Below are positions 8,845 through 17,181 of a stretch of 64,000 nt of DNA, piece by piece (position 1 is the stretch's first letter; each line of letters starts with the position of its first letter). The translations under genes were made by a program, and so were the position numbers. The DNA is from Planctomycetota bacterium (GTDB lineage: Bacteria; Planctomycetota; Planctomycetia; Pirellulales; PALSA-1355): positions 1 to 64,000 of the forward strand of contig QQVE01000030.1 of NCBI GenBank assembly GCA_003389325.1, in the 5' to 3' direction. The notes beneath the pieces were generated by a model. It did no database searches. It saw nothing but the letters and a program-made list of their open reading frames with translations, and was not told the origin of the DNA.

Positions 8845-9948
8845 ATGCGTTTCGAACGCCGCCGCCGAGTGTTGCCAGACGATGCCGTGGAGACCGGCAC
8901 GCCTGCGCGCAGCGCGTCGTCGGAACGTCCGCGGGAGGAACCACCGCGCAACTATGCCGAGGCCGCCGCCCAAGCGCGCGAGCGCGCCTTGCACACGCTG
9001 TTCCCGCTGCGCTGGTGGTCGATCAGCCTCGTGGTCGCCGCGTGTTTGCTGGGCGTGGGAGGATGCATCGCGTTGCACCTGCTGGCCGAGCGGATCGCGC
9101 CGCCGCTTCCGCAGGAGGCCGTCACCTGGTTACAACTCGGTGCGGCCGGATCGCCCGGCCGGTGGCTGGCCTCGACCCTGCTGACGCTTTCGGCCGCGGC
9201 GGCCGCCTTCGTCTACTCGCTCAGGCGGCATCGGCTGGACGACTACCACGGCCGCTATCGCATGTGGATCTGGATGGCGATCGCCTGCCTGCTGTTCGGT
9301 CTGGCTGAAACGACCGGCCTGCCCGGCCTGGTACGGGCGGCGTGCCAACTAGCCGGCGAGCGGGCGGGCGTGCAAGGAGCGCTCGTCTGGTCGATCGCCG
9401 TGGGCACCGTAGCCGGCGCGATCGGCGTGCGGTTGTTCTTCGAGATTCGCCGCTGCGGGAGCGCCGTGGCGGCGCTGTTGTTCGCGGTGCTAGGTTTCTC
9501 GACGGCGGCGGCCACGCTCCACGGTTGGCCCGTGGCCTGGAACGCCCAAACCGCGCCGCTGGTGGGGCGGGGAGCCTGGCTGGCCGGGTACGCGATGGTG
9601 GTGCTGACGTTCCTGCTGTACGGCCGGCACGTGCAACTCGACGTCACGGGCGTGCGCGTCACGGCGGCCAAGAAAAAGAAGCAGGCCAAGCCGGCCAAGC
9701 GGGAGAAGACGGCCGCCGCGACGTCGAGCGAGGCCGAAGCACGGGCGGCGAAGCCGGCATTGCGGCTGCGGACCGACCTGGAGCCGCCGGACATCGCCGA
9801 GCCGAAGCAGGAAGCTCCGACGTGGCGGAGCGAGGGCGAACAGCCCGCGGAAGAGAACCCCGCGGTCGTCGGCTCGACGCACAAGCCGAAGAAGCTGTCG
9901 AAGGCCGAGCGTCGCCGGATGCGGCGCGAGGCCCGCATGGCCTCGTAA
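8845..9948 (+). CDS. Multi-pass membrane protein of unknown function
   Basis: A 367-residue protein that I do not recognise by family. It has a charged N-terminal tail of about 65 residues, then hydrophobic segments near SISLVVAACLLGVGGCIALHLL, WLASTLLTLSAAAAAFVYSL, WIWMAIACLLFGL, ALVWSIAVGTVAGAIGVRLFF, AVAALLFAVLGFSTAAATLHG and GAWLAGYAMVVLTFLLYG, so about six membrane spans, and a C-terminal basic and Lys/Glu-rich tail (KKKKQAKPAKREK...KLSKAERRRMRREAR). The ATG at 8845 is preceded by GAGGGAGCC; the frame extends upstream but without features. Similar proteins of unknown role are found in planctomycetes, by inference. Confidence 0.7.
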   Translation: MRFERRRRVLPDDAVETGTPARSASSERPREEPPRNYAEAAAQARERALHTLFPLRWWSISLVVAACLLGVGGCIALHLLAERIAPPLPQEAVTWLQLGAAGSPGRWLASTLLTLSAAAAAFVYSLRRHRLDDYHGRYRMWIWMAIACLLFGLAETTGLPGLVRAACQLAGERAGVQGALVWSIAVGTVAGAIGVRLFFEIRRCGSAVAALLFAVLGFSTAAATLHGWPVAWNAQTAPLVGRGAWLAGYAMVVLTFLLYGRHVQLDVTGVRVTAAKKKKQAKPAKREKTAAATSSEAEARAAKPALRLRTDLEPPDIAEPKQEAPTWRSEGEQPAEENPAVVGSTHKPKKLSKAERRRMRREARMAS

Positions 9949-10223
9949 GGCGCGATCTCACCATGACGACGCAAGACGTTGTTCGGCGCTTCCGAGCGGA
10001 GCCTGGCCCTACCTGCGAAGTTGAAACGGGCCCGACGGCTACTTTCAACACGCTGCGATGGGCTGCGACGGCTCACGGAGTGAGCCTGCTACATTGCGGC
10101 TCGCCTGCCGGCAGGCACGATCGGCCAGAGAAGCGGCCCCAAAGTAGCAGGCACACTTTGTGAGTCGTTCAGCAGCACTGCCTGGAGCCGTTGCCTTGGC
10201 AGAAATCTTCCTCCGACGGGCCG
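9949..10223. repeat. REP-type pair in tail-to-tail orientation (10068-10168) within a short intergenic region
   Basis: A perfect 24-bp unit at 10068-10091 is followed by a decayed copy in opposite orientation at 10145-10168 (GCACACTTTGTGAGTC in place of GGCTCACTCCGTGAGCC). Orientation is the reverse of the pairs at 1051-1488. It lies between convergent genes, a typical place for REP elements. Nothing else is seen in this stretch. Confidence 0.75.
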
Positions 10224-11000
10224 CTAGCGCTCGGCAGCCGTTTTCGTGACTTCCGGTTTGGCCGCCGCGACTCCAACCAGGGGCGCATCCTCGAGATTGA
10301 TCAAGAGTGTCTTGGCACGCTCCACGTGGTCCTGCACCTCGGCGCGGGCTCGACGGATGACCTTGGCAAAGTCGGCCGAGGCCTGCCCCTCGAACACTTT
10401 CAGGGCGGCCATCAACTGCATCTGGTCCACGAGGTGGGTGCGCAGATAGGCCCGATCGAACTCCTGGGGTGCCTTGCCCGAGAGCTCGACCCGCAACAGG
10501 TCGCCGTACTCCTGCACGATCTCGAGGCGAACGCGGACGAGCATGGCCGTGCTGTTGCGACGCAGATCCAGCAGGCGGAAGCGGGGTGAGGAGTTGCTCG
10601 CCGTGCGATCCTGGGCGATCTCGCGCAGAGCCCGTTCGACCGCCTCTTTGGCGTCGCCATGGGTGAGTTTTTCGAGCCGGACGGCCAGGGCGCGCTGGAC
10701 CTCCATGCGATCGTTGAGCAACTGCCGCACCGCCTCGCTGCCGACCGAGGAGAGGCCGAACTCGCCCATCTCGATCTGTCCCCAGGCGTCGACCGCCATG
10801 CTCAAGGCCAGCTTCTTGTCGATGAGGTTCAGATGCACTTCGGGCTCTTGCGACTGGCCCTCTTGCGACTGGCCGTTGTCCGCGGCCTCGGGCGGCGAAA
10901 CGAGCTCGTTGTCGACCTCCGGCGTTTGGCCGGAGGAGTTCGCGGCAAGTAGCACGACGGTCAACGTCGCGGCGGCGCGGGTGAAGGGAATGCGATGCAT
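10224..11000 (-). CDS. DUF4142-like secreted protein
   Basis: A 258-residue protein with an N-terminal signal peptide (MHRIPFTRAAATLTVVLLAANSSGQ). The helical region starting LNLIDKKLALSMAVDAWGQIEMGEFGLSS, then SEAVRQLLNDRMEVQRAL and VRLEKLT, fits the DUF4142 pattern of a ferritin-like four-helix fold seen in many periplasmic proteins of unknown role. The second half is helical (RTHLVDQMQLMAALKVFEGQ, DFAKVIRRARAEVQDHVERAKTLL), also like DUF4142. A short acidic linker with a repeated word (QSQEGQSQEPE) separates signal and domain. The ATG at 11000 follows GAGGAGGCATCCC, an excellent ribosome-binding site. Function unknown. Confidence 0.75.
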   Translation of the reverse strand: MHRIPFTRAAATLTVVLLAANSSGQTPEVDNELVSPPEAADNGQSQEGQSQEPEVHLNLIDKKLALSMAVDAWGQIEMGEFGLSSVGSEAVRQLLNDRMEVQRALAVRLEKLTHGDAKEAVERALREIAQDRTASNSSPRFRLLDLRRNSTAMLVRVRLEIVQEYGDLLRVELSGKAPQEFDRAYLRTHLVDQMQLMAALKVFEGQASADFAKVIRRARAEVQDHVERAKTLLINLEDAPLVGVAAAKPEVTKTAAER

Positions 11001-11685
11001 GGGATGCCTCCTCTGAACCGGGGATGGGAGTGGCCGCCGCCCCCTGAAGCGCCCCGCGGCCGCACCGAGTTGTCGGCCGTCGGAATAGCATTCCGTATGC
11101 CACGGGCACGCAATTGAGAGATGTGTCGGTTTGCGTGCGACTTTTGCGCGAAGGGAACTCGCGACGTGTACTACTATTCTACCTGAATTGACGCCGTAGA
11201 GTGTGTGACCGTCACAAATTGCGCTTTGGAGTCCGTGACGAAATTCACAATCTCGTGTCAGCGAGGTGCGCTGACGCTTAGCATGACGCTGGTTCAAGAC
11301 GAGCCACGCTGTTCTTCCTGCTGTCAGCCGCTTGCCGGAGAAGAACCAAGAAGTGCCGGTCACGTTCTGTACGCGCGAGGTGGACGGCTTGGCGGGGGCG
11401 CCGGTGTCTGGCGCACATGCGTCGGTGGACGCGGTGCCCGATCACCGTGAACGCGACGAACATCGTCGGTAGCGAGGAGCGCGGCCAGGGGTGGCCGTGC
11501 TGTGCCGCCATGCGCCCCATTCTACCAGGTGCGGGGACGGTGCTACGACGGAGTTGCGAGCCCGGGAATCGTGCCGCGGCGTGACAGCGGGCCACCGCCG
11601 ATGTTCAATAGCGGCTGCCGGCAACGCGGGGTTGCACCTCCACCTGCTGGATCCGCTTCACGTCCACACAGGAAGGATCACTACC
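11001..11685. other. Long intergenic region without a recognised gene
   Basis: 685 bases between divergent genes. Open frames exist on both strands but none has a recognisable domain or good ribosome-binding site. A small palindrome GTGAC-C-GTCAC lies at 11205-11215. A possible minus-strand -10 (TAGAAT) lies near 11175 upstream of the DUF4142 gene but lacks a convincing -35. Confidence 0.4.
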
Positions 11686-12570
11686 ATGGCGACAGCTCCC
11701 TATACACGGCCCATGCTTCCGCCCGATACGTTTCGCGGCACCACGATTCTGGTTACCGGCGGCGGCACGGGGTTGGGAAGGGCAATGGGGCAGTACTTGT
11801 TGTCGCTGGGGGCCAACCTGGCGGTCTGCGGGCGGCGGCGCGAGGTGGTCGAGCAGGCGGCCGCCGAAATGGCCGAGGCCAGCGGAGGGCAGACCCTGGC
11901 GCTGCCCTGCGACGTGCGCGAGCCCGAGCAGGTCGAAGCGATGCTGGCCGCCGTGCGCGAGCGGTTCGGCCGGCTGGATGCGCTGGTGAACAACGCGGCG
12001 GGCAACTTCGTCTGCCCCACCGAGCGGCTGTCGTACAACGCGTTTAACGCCGTGGTGGATATCGTGCTCAAAGGCACCTACAACTGCACGCTGGCCGTCG
12101 GCAAACAGTGGATCGAGGAGAAGACGCCCGGCACGGTGTTGAATATCAGCACCACTTACGCCTGGACCGGCTCGGGCTACGTTGTGCCGTCGGCGGTGTC
12201 GAAGGCGGGGGCACTGGTGATGGTGCGCTCGCTGGCCTCGGAGTGGGGCAAGTACGGCATCCGCATCAACGCCATCGCGCCCGGCTCGTTTCCGACCGAA
12301 GGGGCCTGGTCGCGTTTGCGTCCGGAGGAACTCGGCGACGACGACAAGCTGGACCGCATTCCGCTGCACCGCTACGGCGAGCACCAGGAGCTGGCCAACC
12401 TGGCCGCCTACCTGCTCTCGGACTTTTCGGCCTACATCACCGGCGCCTGCATCACCATCGACGGCGGCGCCTGGCTGCGCGGGGCCGGCATGTTCAACGA
12501 ACTGGAGCGCGTTTCGAGCGAGCAGTGGGACGCCGTGCAGGCGGCGGTGAAGAAGCGGCGCGAGGGGTGA
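11686..12570 (+). CDS. 2,4-dienoyl-CoA reductase-type short-chain dehydrogenase
   Basis: A 294-residue SDR. The NAD(P) motif TGGGTGLG is at residues 24-31 and NNAAG at 102-106. The usual YxxxK catalytic pair is not present; instead Tyr158, Ser169 and Lys173 keep the spacing known for 2,4-dienoyl-CoA reductase (Tyr 15 and Ser 4 residues before Lys). The context NNAAGNFVCPTERLSYNAF and APGSFPTEGAWSRL is also typical of that branch. The enzyme would reduce 2,4-dienoyl-CoA during beta-oxidation of unsaturated fatty acids, using NADPH. Start: ATG at 11686 with GGAAGGA upstream. The alpha/beta hydrolase gene follows after 49 bases on the same strand, but no other beta-oxidation genes are nearby. 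Confidence 0.85.
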   Translation: MATAPYTRPMLPPDTFRGTTILVTGGGTGLGRAMGQYLLSLGANLAVCGRRREVVEQAAAEMAEASGGQTLALPCDVREPEQVEAMLAAVRERFGRLDALVNNAAGNFVCPTERLSYNAFNAVVDIVLKGTYNCTLAVGKQWIEEKTPGTVLNISTTYAWTGSGYVVPSAVSKAGALVMVRSLASEWGKYGIRINAIAPGSFPTEGAWSRLRPEELGDDDKLDRIPLHRYGEHQELANLAAYLLSDFSAYITGACITIDGGAWLRGAGMFNELERVSSEQWDAVQAAVKKRREG

Positions 12571-12619
12571 GGCGTGAGGAAGCAGAACTTTGCTCCGTTG
12601 CAGGGTGGTGGGTATTGCG

Positions 12620-13483
12620 ATGACAGTCACGGCGACGGAACTCGGGCCGGTTGAGTATTGCGAGGCTGGTCGCGGTGAGCCGGTGTTGTACTTTCACGGC
12701 ACGGGCGTTTGTGGCGACGCCATGCTGCCGATCGAATCGCGACTCGTCGACGACGGGTTTCGACTGCTCATCCCCAACCGGCCAGGGTACGGCGCGACGC
12801 CGCTCGAACCGAATGTCAGCGCGCTTGGGTGTTCGAGCGTCGTCGCGGCGTGGCTCGATTCTCTCGGCATCGATCGGATCAGCGTAATGGGCTCCTCAGG
12901 TGGGGCGGCCTTTGCCCTGGGTTTCGGTTTCCACCAACCGCAGCGGACGAAGTCGCTGGTGCTGCTTTGCCCGCAATTGCACCGTTGGGATGCCGCGCAG
13001 TGGCTGCCGGCCTCCAGCCGCTGGACTCTCCCCTTTCTCCGCCATCGACCCCTGCGTAAGCTCCTGTTGGCGGGCTACCGGCTGCAGCTAGCGCGGATGG
13101 GGCCCGAGGCGCTGCTGCGGATGGAAGCCGGTGCCCGGTACGACGACATGGCTCGCGATCCGGCGGCGGTCGAGATCGCGATGACTTCGCTGCCCGCGAT
13201 GCGGTCCGGCACACGGTGCGCCGGCTTCGAAAACGACATGCGGATCTTCGTCGAAGAGGACATCCTGCAGGACGACGGCAAGCTGACGGTTCCGACCCTA
13301 GTTATTCATGACGAGGCCGATCCGATGGCGCCGGTAGCCCACGTCGAGTGGTTCCAGTCGCTGGTGCCGCATTGCGAGCGCGTCCGCGTCTGTGCCGGGG
13401 GCCACTTGATCTGGGTTGGTCAGGATGCCGACGTCGTGCACAAGACACGGATGGAGTTCTTGCGCCGGCACGAGGAGTGCTGA
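12620..13483 (+). CDS. Alpha/beta hydrolase
   Basis: A 287-residue alpha/beta-hydrolase-fold protein. Oxyanion motif HGTG at residues 26-29; nucleophile Ser93 in GSSGG (91-95); acid Asp in VIHDEADPMAP; catalytic His in CAGGHLIW near the C-terminus. A cap of about 80 helical residues lies between. The substrate cannot be predicted. Start: ATG at 12620 with AGGGTGG about 14 bases upstream. It could be co-transcribed with the SDR gene just before it. Confidence 0.8.
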   Translation: MTVTATELGPVEYCEAGRGEPVLYFHGTGVCGDAMLPIESRLVDDGFRLLIPNRPGYGATPLEPNVSALGCSSVVAAWLDSLGIDRISVMGSSGGAAFALGFGFHQPQRTKSLVLLCPQLHRWDAAQWLPASSRWTLPFLRHRPLRKLLLAGYRLQLARMGPEALLRMEAGARYDDMARDPAAVEIAMTSLPAMRSGTRCAGFENDMRIFVEEDILQDDGKLTVPTLVIHDEADPMAPVAHVEWFQSLVPHCERVRVCAGGHLIWVGQDADVVHKTRMEFLRRHEEC

Positions 13484-13486
13484 GAC

Positions 13487-13681
13487 GTGGCCGCCATCGG
13501 CTTGAGCTTCGTCAATCGGTGGCCGGCCTGCGTCCTGTACGTACTGGTGGCCCTAATGTGGCTCGTGCCCGACCGCCGCATCGAGCGCGCATTTGGCCGA
13601 AGTCACGATACCCAGGTCTTTCCATGGCGCAGCGCGAAGTCAACTTCAACGTTCCCGACCGCCCGCTGGACTCCGCTTTGA
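13487..13681 (+). pseudogene. C-terminal remnant of a TMEM175/DUF1211-type channel
   Basis: A 64-codon frame opening with GTG directly after a stop codon. Its first 38 residues (AIGLSFVNRWPACVLYVLVALMWLVPDRRIERAF) match the last membrane helix and closing motif (LWLIPDRRIER) of the bacterial TMEM175 (DUF1211) potassium-channel family. The other five helices are absent, and the sequence after the motif is unrelated. I read it as a gene remnant rather than a functional small protein. It abuts the hydrolase gene with 3 bases between. Confidence 0.55.
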
Positions 13682-13710
13682 CAGTTTCTTCGTTAGCTCG
13701 AGCGCTATCG

Positions 13711-13905
13711 CTACTTATCGCTCTGGTGCGTCGAGTTGCCCAACACGCCGCCGGCGCTGGTGAACGTGGCTCCGGTTTGGTTGGCCACCGTCTTGACCCC
13801 CGCGATGCTCACCAGGCAGATCAGCCCAATGAGGATGGCGTACTCCACGGCCGTGGGGCCGTCAGTCGAGCGGACAAGATGACGCAGTTGCGAGAGCATC
13901 GACAT
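13711..13905 (-). CDS. Flp/Fap-type (type IVb) pilin
   Basis: A 64-residue pilin of the Flp family, the major subunit of Tad-type pili. The hallmark is DGPTAVEYAILIGLICLVSIAGVKTV: a Gly before the processing site region, Glu and Tyr at the start of the hydrophobic helix, and about 20 hydrophobic residues. The leader is basic (SQLRHLVRS). The ATG at 13905 gives the usual length; a GTG at 13950 would extend it by 15 residues. No tad/cpa secretion genes are in the window, so the assembly system must be elsewhere. A TACAAT box at 14034-14029 could be its -10. Confidence 0.85.
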   Translation of the reverse strand: MSMLSQLRHLVRSTDGPTAVEYAILIGLICLVSIAGVKTVANQTGATFTSAGGVLGNSTHQSDK

Positions 13906-14106
13906 TGCTCTGCGGAGCCGGGAGGAAAAGCGGAAGGGAGAATTGCTCACAGCAACTCTACGTCACGAACCACCACAACGCACCTGCGTCTGAGCAGCGC
14001 CTGGCGCCCGCTTGTTCGGCGCGGATCGATTGTATCGAGATACCTCTGACCGCGCGGCGGCCAGCTTGGTTGCGCCATGCCCGGAGCGATCCTTGACGGC
14101 GGATTC

Positions 14107-14391
14107 TCAGGCCTCGGGCGTCGGCGGCAGCAGCGGCAATTCCTCGGGCGGGGGCAGATAGCGGCTGCGTCGTTCCATCATGGCCCGATAGACCCGGTCG
14201 ATCGCGATCAACTCGATCAGCGCCTCGAATTCCGCCGTGAAGATCGTGGGCCGCGTGACCCGCAACGTATGCGTTCCCTCGACGTGCGCCGAGGACTCGG
14301 GAAACGGATCGTCCGGCACGCGGATCAAGTCCCGCTGCTCGGGCGACTCGACCTTGTGCGTGGCCCTGCGATTCCGTTTGGATTTTGCCAT
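14107..14391 (-). CDS. Small hypothetical protein
   Basis: A 94-residue protein with a basic start (MAKSKRNRRATHKVE) and a Pro/Leu-rich end. The middle (HTLRVTRPTIFTAEFEALIELIAIDRVYRAMMERRSRY) is predicted helical. I do not recognise the family. The ATG at 14391 follows GGAAGCATC. It is divergent from the RNA-repair genes, sharing a 153-base intergenic region with them. Confidence 0.5.
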   Translation of the reverse strand: MAKSKRNRRATHKVESPEQRDLIRVPDDPFPESSAHVEGTHTLRVTRPTIFTAEFEALIELIAIDRVYRAMMERRSRYLPPPEELPLLPPTPEA

Positions 14392-14544
14392 GATGCTTCC
14401 AGTGTACCACGGTACGCCGCAAGGGGTCACCCCGGCATCCTTGGGGATGGCGAGCCACGTGGGGTCTGGCCACTTGGGTGAACCCACCGCGATGTGCTCT
14501 GTCGTAATCTATCATTAGCAAGCACTTAGCCGATTGGAGTGGTG

Positions 14545-15495
14545 ATGTCCCACCGCGTTCAACAGCATCCCAACCTGATTTATTCGCCCGGCACGCAGGT
14601 CGTGACGCTGGTCGAGGTGCGGCATGCCGGCGGCGAACGACTGCATCCGCCCGGGGCCGTGGCTGTCGTCGTTCGGGCGCCGGCGGACGTGAGCCATGCC
14701 TATCGAGTTCGGTTCCTCGATGGGTTTGAGACGCAGCTCAAGCCGGGGGAGATCATGCCGCTGGCCCAGTACAAGCAGGGCGAAATCGGCGACAGCGACA
14801 AGAACGCCGGCGGTTCGAATCTCTTCGATCGGGTGATCTATCGCTGCGTCATTGGGTCGCAGGCTTATGGACTGGCAACCGACGACTCGGACGTCGACCG
14901 TCGAGGAATCTATCTGCCGCCTGCCGATTTGCAGTGGTCGTTGTATGGCGTGCCGCAACAACTGGAGAATTCCGAGACCCAGGAAGCGTACTGGGAGCTG
15001 CAGAAGTTTCTGGTGCTGGCGCTGAAAGCGAACCCCAATGTGCTGGAGAGCCTCTTTACTCCGCTGGTCGAACATGCGACACCCTTGGGCGATGAGCTGC
15101 GCAGCATGCGAGCGATCTTTCTCTCGCGACTCGTCTATCAGACCTACAACGGCTACGTGCTGTCGCAGTTCAAGAAGATGCAGGCGGCGATCCGCAACCA
15201 GGGTGCGGTCAAGTGGAAGCACGTCATGCACCTGATCCGGTTGCTGCTCTCGGGCATCGAGATTCTGCGGACGCGTCGGCTGTCGGTGCGCGTCGGCGAG
15301 CAGCGCGAGGAGTTGTTGGCAATCCGGCGCGGTGAAATGCCGTGGGAAGAAGTGGACCAGTGGCGGCGCAGCCTCCACAAGGACTTCGACGCCGCCTATG
15401 ACGGAACATCGTTGCCCGAACGCCCGGACTACGAACGCGCGAACGCATATCTGGTGGATGCCCGACGCCGGGCACTGGGAGAAACGTTGCCATGA
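14545..15495 (+). CDS. RlaP-type nucleotidyltransferase with N-terminal beta-barrel-like domain
   Basis: A 316-residue protein of the RlaP/YcgL family (RNA ligase-associated DNA polymerase beta-type nucleotidyltransferases, PF10127 by my recognition). The catalytic pattern is GSQAYGLATDDSDVDRRGI at residues 104-121, with Asp116 and Asp118 as the metal-binding DxD and the family-typical RGI after it. Helices with NPNVLESLFTPLVEH follow. Residues 10-75 form an extra domain (PGTQVVTLVEV, HPPGAVAVVVRAP, YRVRFLDGFETQLKPGEI) that looks like a small SH3/KOW-type beta-barrel and could bind RNA (inference). It begins the four-gene RNA-repair cluster. ATG 14545 is preceded by GGAG with 5 bases spacing; two in-frame GTG codons just upstream are less suited. 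Its stop overlaps the next ATG by 4 bases. The template-independent nucleotide-addition role is predicted, not known. Confidence 0.85.
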   Translation: MSHRVQQHPNLIYSPGTQVVTLVEVRHAGGERLHPPGAVAVVVRAPADVSHAYRVRFLDGFETQLKPGEIMPLAQYKQGEIGDSDKNAGGSNLFDRVIYRCVIGSQAYGLATDDSDVDRRGIYLPPADLQWSLYGVPQQLENSETQEAYWELQKFLVLALKANPNVLESLFTPLVEHATPLGDELRSMRAIFLSRLVYQTYNGYVLSQFKKMQAAIRNQGAVKWKHVMHLIRLLLSGIEILRTRRLSVRVGEQREELLAIRRGEMPWEEVDQWRRSLHKDFDAAYDGTSLPERPDYERANAYLVDARRRALGETLP

Positions 15496-16274
15496 AGATC
15501 GACGCCCGACTGCAAAGGCAGGTTGCCGAGCATCCCCATCCGCTGCTGTTCGCGACGGTAAGCGGCGCTCACTTGTATGGCTTTCCCTCCCCCGATTCAG
15601 ACTTCGACCTGCGCGGCATTCACGTGCTGCCGCTGCGCGAGGTCGTGGGACTGAAGACCGGCGACGAGACCGTCGAGAAGTCGGGCATACACGACGGCCT
15701 GGAGATCGACCTGGTCACGCACGACGTGCGGAAATTCTTCGGACTGATGCTGAAGAAGAACGGCTACGTGCTTGAGCAGGTGTTTTCGCCGCTGGTCGTG
15801 AGCACGACGCCAGAGCACGCGGAACTTGTGGAGATTGCCCGGCAGTGCGTGACGCGGCACCATGCCCATCACTACCTCGGATTCGCCGAGACGCAGTGGA
15901 AGCTATTTCAGAAGGAGTCGCCACCACGGGTGAAACCGCTGCTGTACGTCTATCGGGTCTTGCTCACGGGCATCCATCTGATGCGAACGGGCACGGTGGA
16001 GGCCAATCTCCTCCGTCTCAACGAGGACGCACGGCTACCGTATATCGATGACCTGGTTGCCCGCAAGCTGTCGGGCCCGGAGAAAGGCACGTTGGGCGAG
16101 TCCGACCTGGAGTTCCACCGGCAGGAGTTCGAGCGGTTGCGAGGCATGCTGGAAGAGGCCTACCAGAACAGCGCGCTGCCCGAGACCAGCAATGCAGGTC
16201 CGGCGCTTCACGATCTGCTGCTGAGAGTTCGGCTACAAGGCCTGAGTCAGCCGGCGCAGATTTCGGGGGCCTGA
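15492..16274 (+). CDS. Second RlaP-type nucleotidyltransferase
   Basis: A 260-residue paralogue of the preceding protein, without the N-terminal barrel-like domain. The catalytic pattern is SGAHLYGFPSPDSDFDLRGIHVLPL (residues 24-48, given here in family alignment), with Asp37 and Asp39 as DxD; EIDLVTHD at 71-78 is a candidate for the third acidic residue. The following helices keep the family's K-NG-LEQVFSPLV block. It starts in an ATGA overlap with the upstream gene, so the two are probably translationally coupled and may work as a pair on RNA ends. Predicted activity: transfer of nucleotides to RNA termini in repair. The next gene, an RNA ligase, follows after 166 bases with its own possible -10 box. 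Confidence 0.85.
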   Translation: MKIDARLQRQVAEHPHPLLFATVSGAHLYGFPSPDSDFDLRGIHVLPLREVVGLKTGDETVEKSGIHDGLEIDLVTHDVRKFFGLMLKKNGYVLEQVFSPLVVSTTPEHAELVEIARQCVTRHHAHHYLGFAETQWKLFQKESPPRVKPLLYVYRVLLTGIHLMRTGTVEANLLRLNEDARLPYIDDLVARKLSGPEKGTLGESDLEFHRQEFERLRGMLEEAYQNSALPETSNAGPALHDLLLRVRLQGLSQPAQISGA

Positions 16275-16440
16275 GTACCTGGAGGAAACCTGACGGTTTC
16301 GCCGCGCTAGCCTGTCGGTGTTTGGGTCGAGGCGTGTCGGCGCGTCGGATGTTGGCGGGCTGCCCCACGAACCGCCCTTCGATCGCGGCGTGTCGTAATT
16401 ATCTACAATGCCTCCTTTCGCGTTCGGCAGGGTAATCGCC

Positions 16441-17181
16441 ATGGGAAGTTCACATGGAGAGTTCGTCAAGTATCCGATAACGCCCCATCTGTTTGGGTCG
16501 CGCGGAACAGCCGACGACAAGCACATCGGAGAAGCCGAATCGCTGGGCATGCTGGCCGACGAGTCGCTGATCGTGGAAGAAAAGATCGACGGGACGAACG
16601 TCGGCATCCACTTCGGCGTTTCGGGAGAAATGGTGCTCCAGTGCCGCGGGCACCTCATTACCCAGGGGATGCACCCGCAGTACGACTTGTTCAAGCAGTG
16701 GACGTCGGTCAAGACAGCGGTCCTCGAAGATCGTTTGCAGGGACAGTTCATCCTGTTCGGAGAGTGGGTCTATGCGCGCCACTCGTTGCACTACCACGGA
16801 CTGCCGCACTACTTCTTTGAATTCGATATCTACGACAAGTCGGCTGGGCAGTTCCTGGCGCTCGACGCGCGGCTGGCGTTGTTGGAAGGAACCGGGATTC
16901 ACACCGTGCCCGTGCTGCACCGCGGTGCCATAGGCCGCCAGGAATTGGAAGCCCTCGTGGGCGCGTCACGTTTCGACAGTCGATTCGTGCCGCCGGGCAC
17001 CGACCGTGCCGACAATCTGATGGAAGGGCTTTACTTGCGGACGGAGGCCGACGGCGGCGTGTCGGCTCGGGCCAAGATCGTGCGTCCCGAGTTCGTTGAG
17101 AAGATCAAACAAAGCGAACACTGGCAACACGACGTCATGGTGGTCAACCAGCTCGCGCCGGGAACGGATATCTGGTCATGA
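16441..17181 (+). CDS. Rnl2-like RNA ligase
   Basis: A 246-residue ATP-dependent RNA ligase-family protein that would seal 3'-OH and 5'-phosphate RNA ends through a lysine-AMP intermediate. All nucleotidyltransferase motifs can be seen: motif I EEKIDGTN with nucleophile Lys48; motif III-type [10 protein letters not shown] (106-115); motif IIIa-like FEFDIYD (126-132); motif [10 protein letters not shown] (195-202); motif V AKIVRPEF (211-218) with Lys212. Length is at the short end, with no large C-terminal domain. The ATG at 16441 follows GGCAGGGTAATCGCC; an ATG at 16408 would overlap a possible -10 box (TACAAT, 16404-16409). Its stop overlaps the ATG of the HD-Pnk gene by 4 bases, so healing and sealing enzymes are made together. 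Confidence 0.9.
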   Translation: MGSSHGEFVKYPITPHLFGSRGTADDKHIGEAESLGMLADESLIVEEKIDGTNVGIHFGVSGEMVLQCRGHLITQGMHPQYDLFKQWTSVKTAVLEDRLQGQFILFGEWVYARHSLHYHGLPHYFFEFDIYDKSAGQFLALDARLALLEGTGIHTVPVLHRGAIGRQELEALVGASRFDSRFVPPGTDRADNLMEGLYLRTEADGGVSARAKIVRPEFVEKIKQSEHWQHDVMVVNQLAPGTDIWS

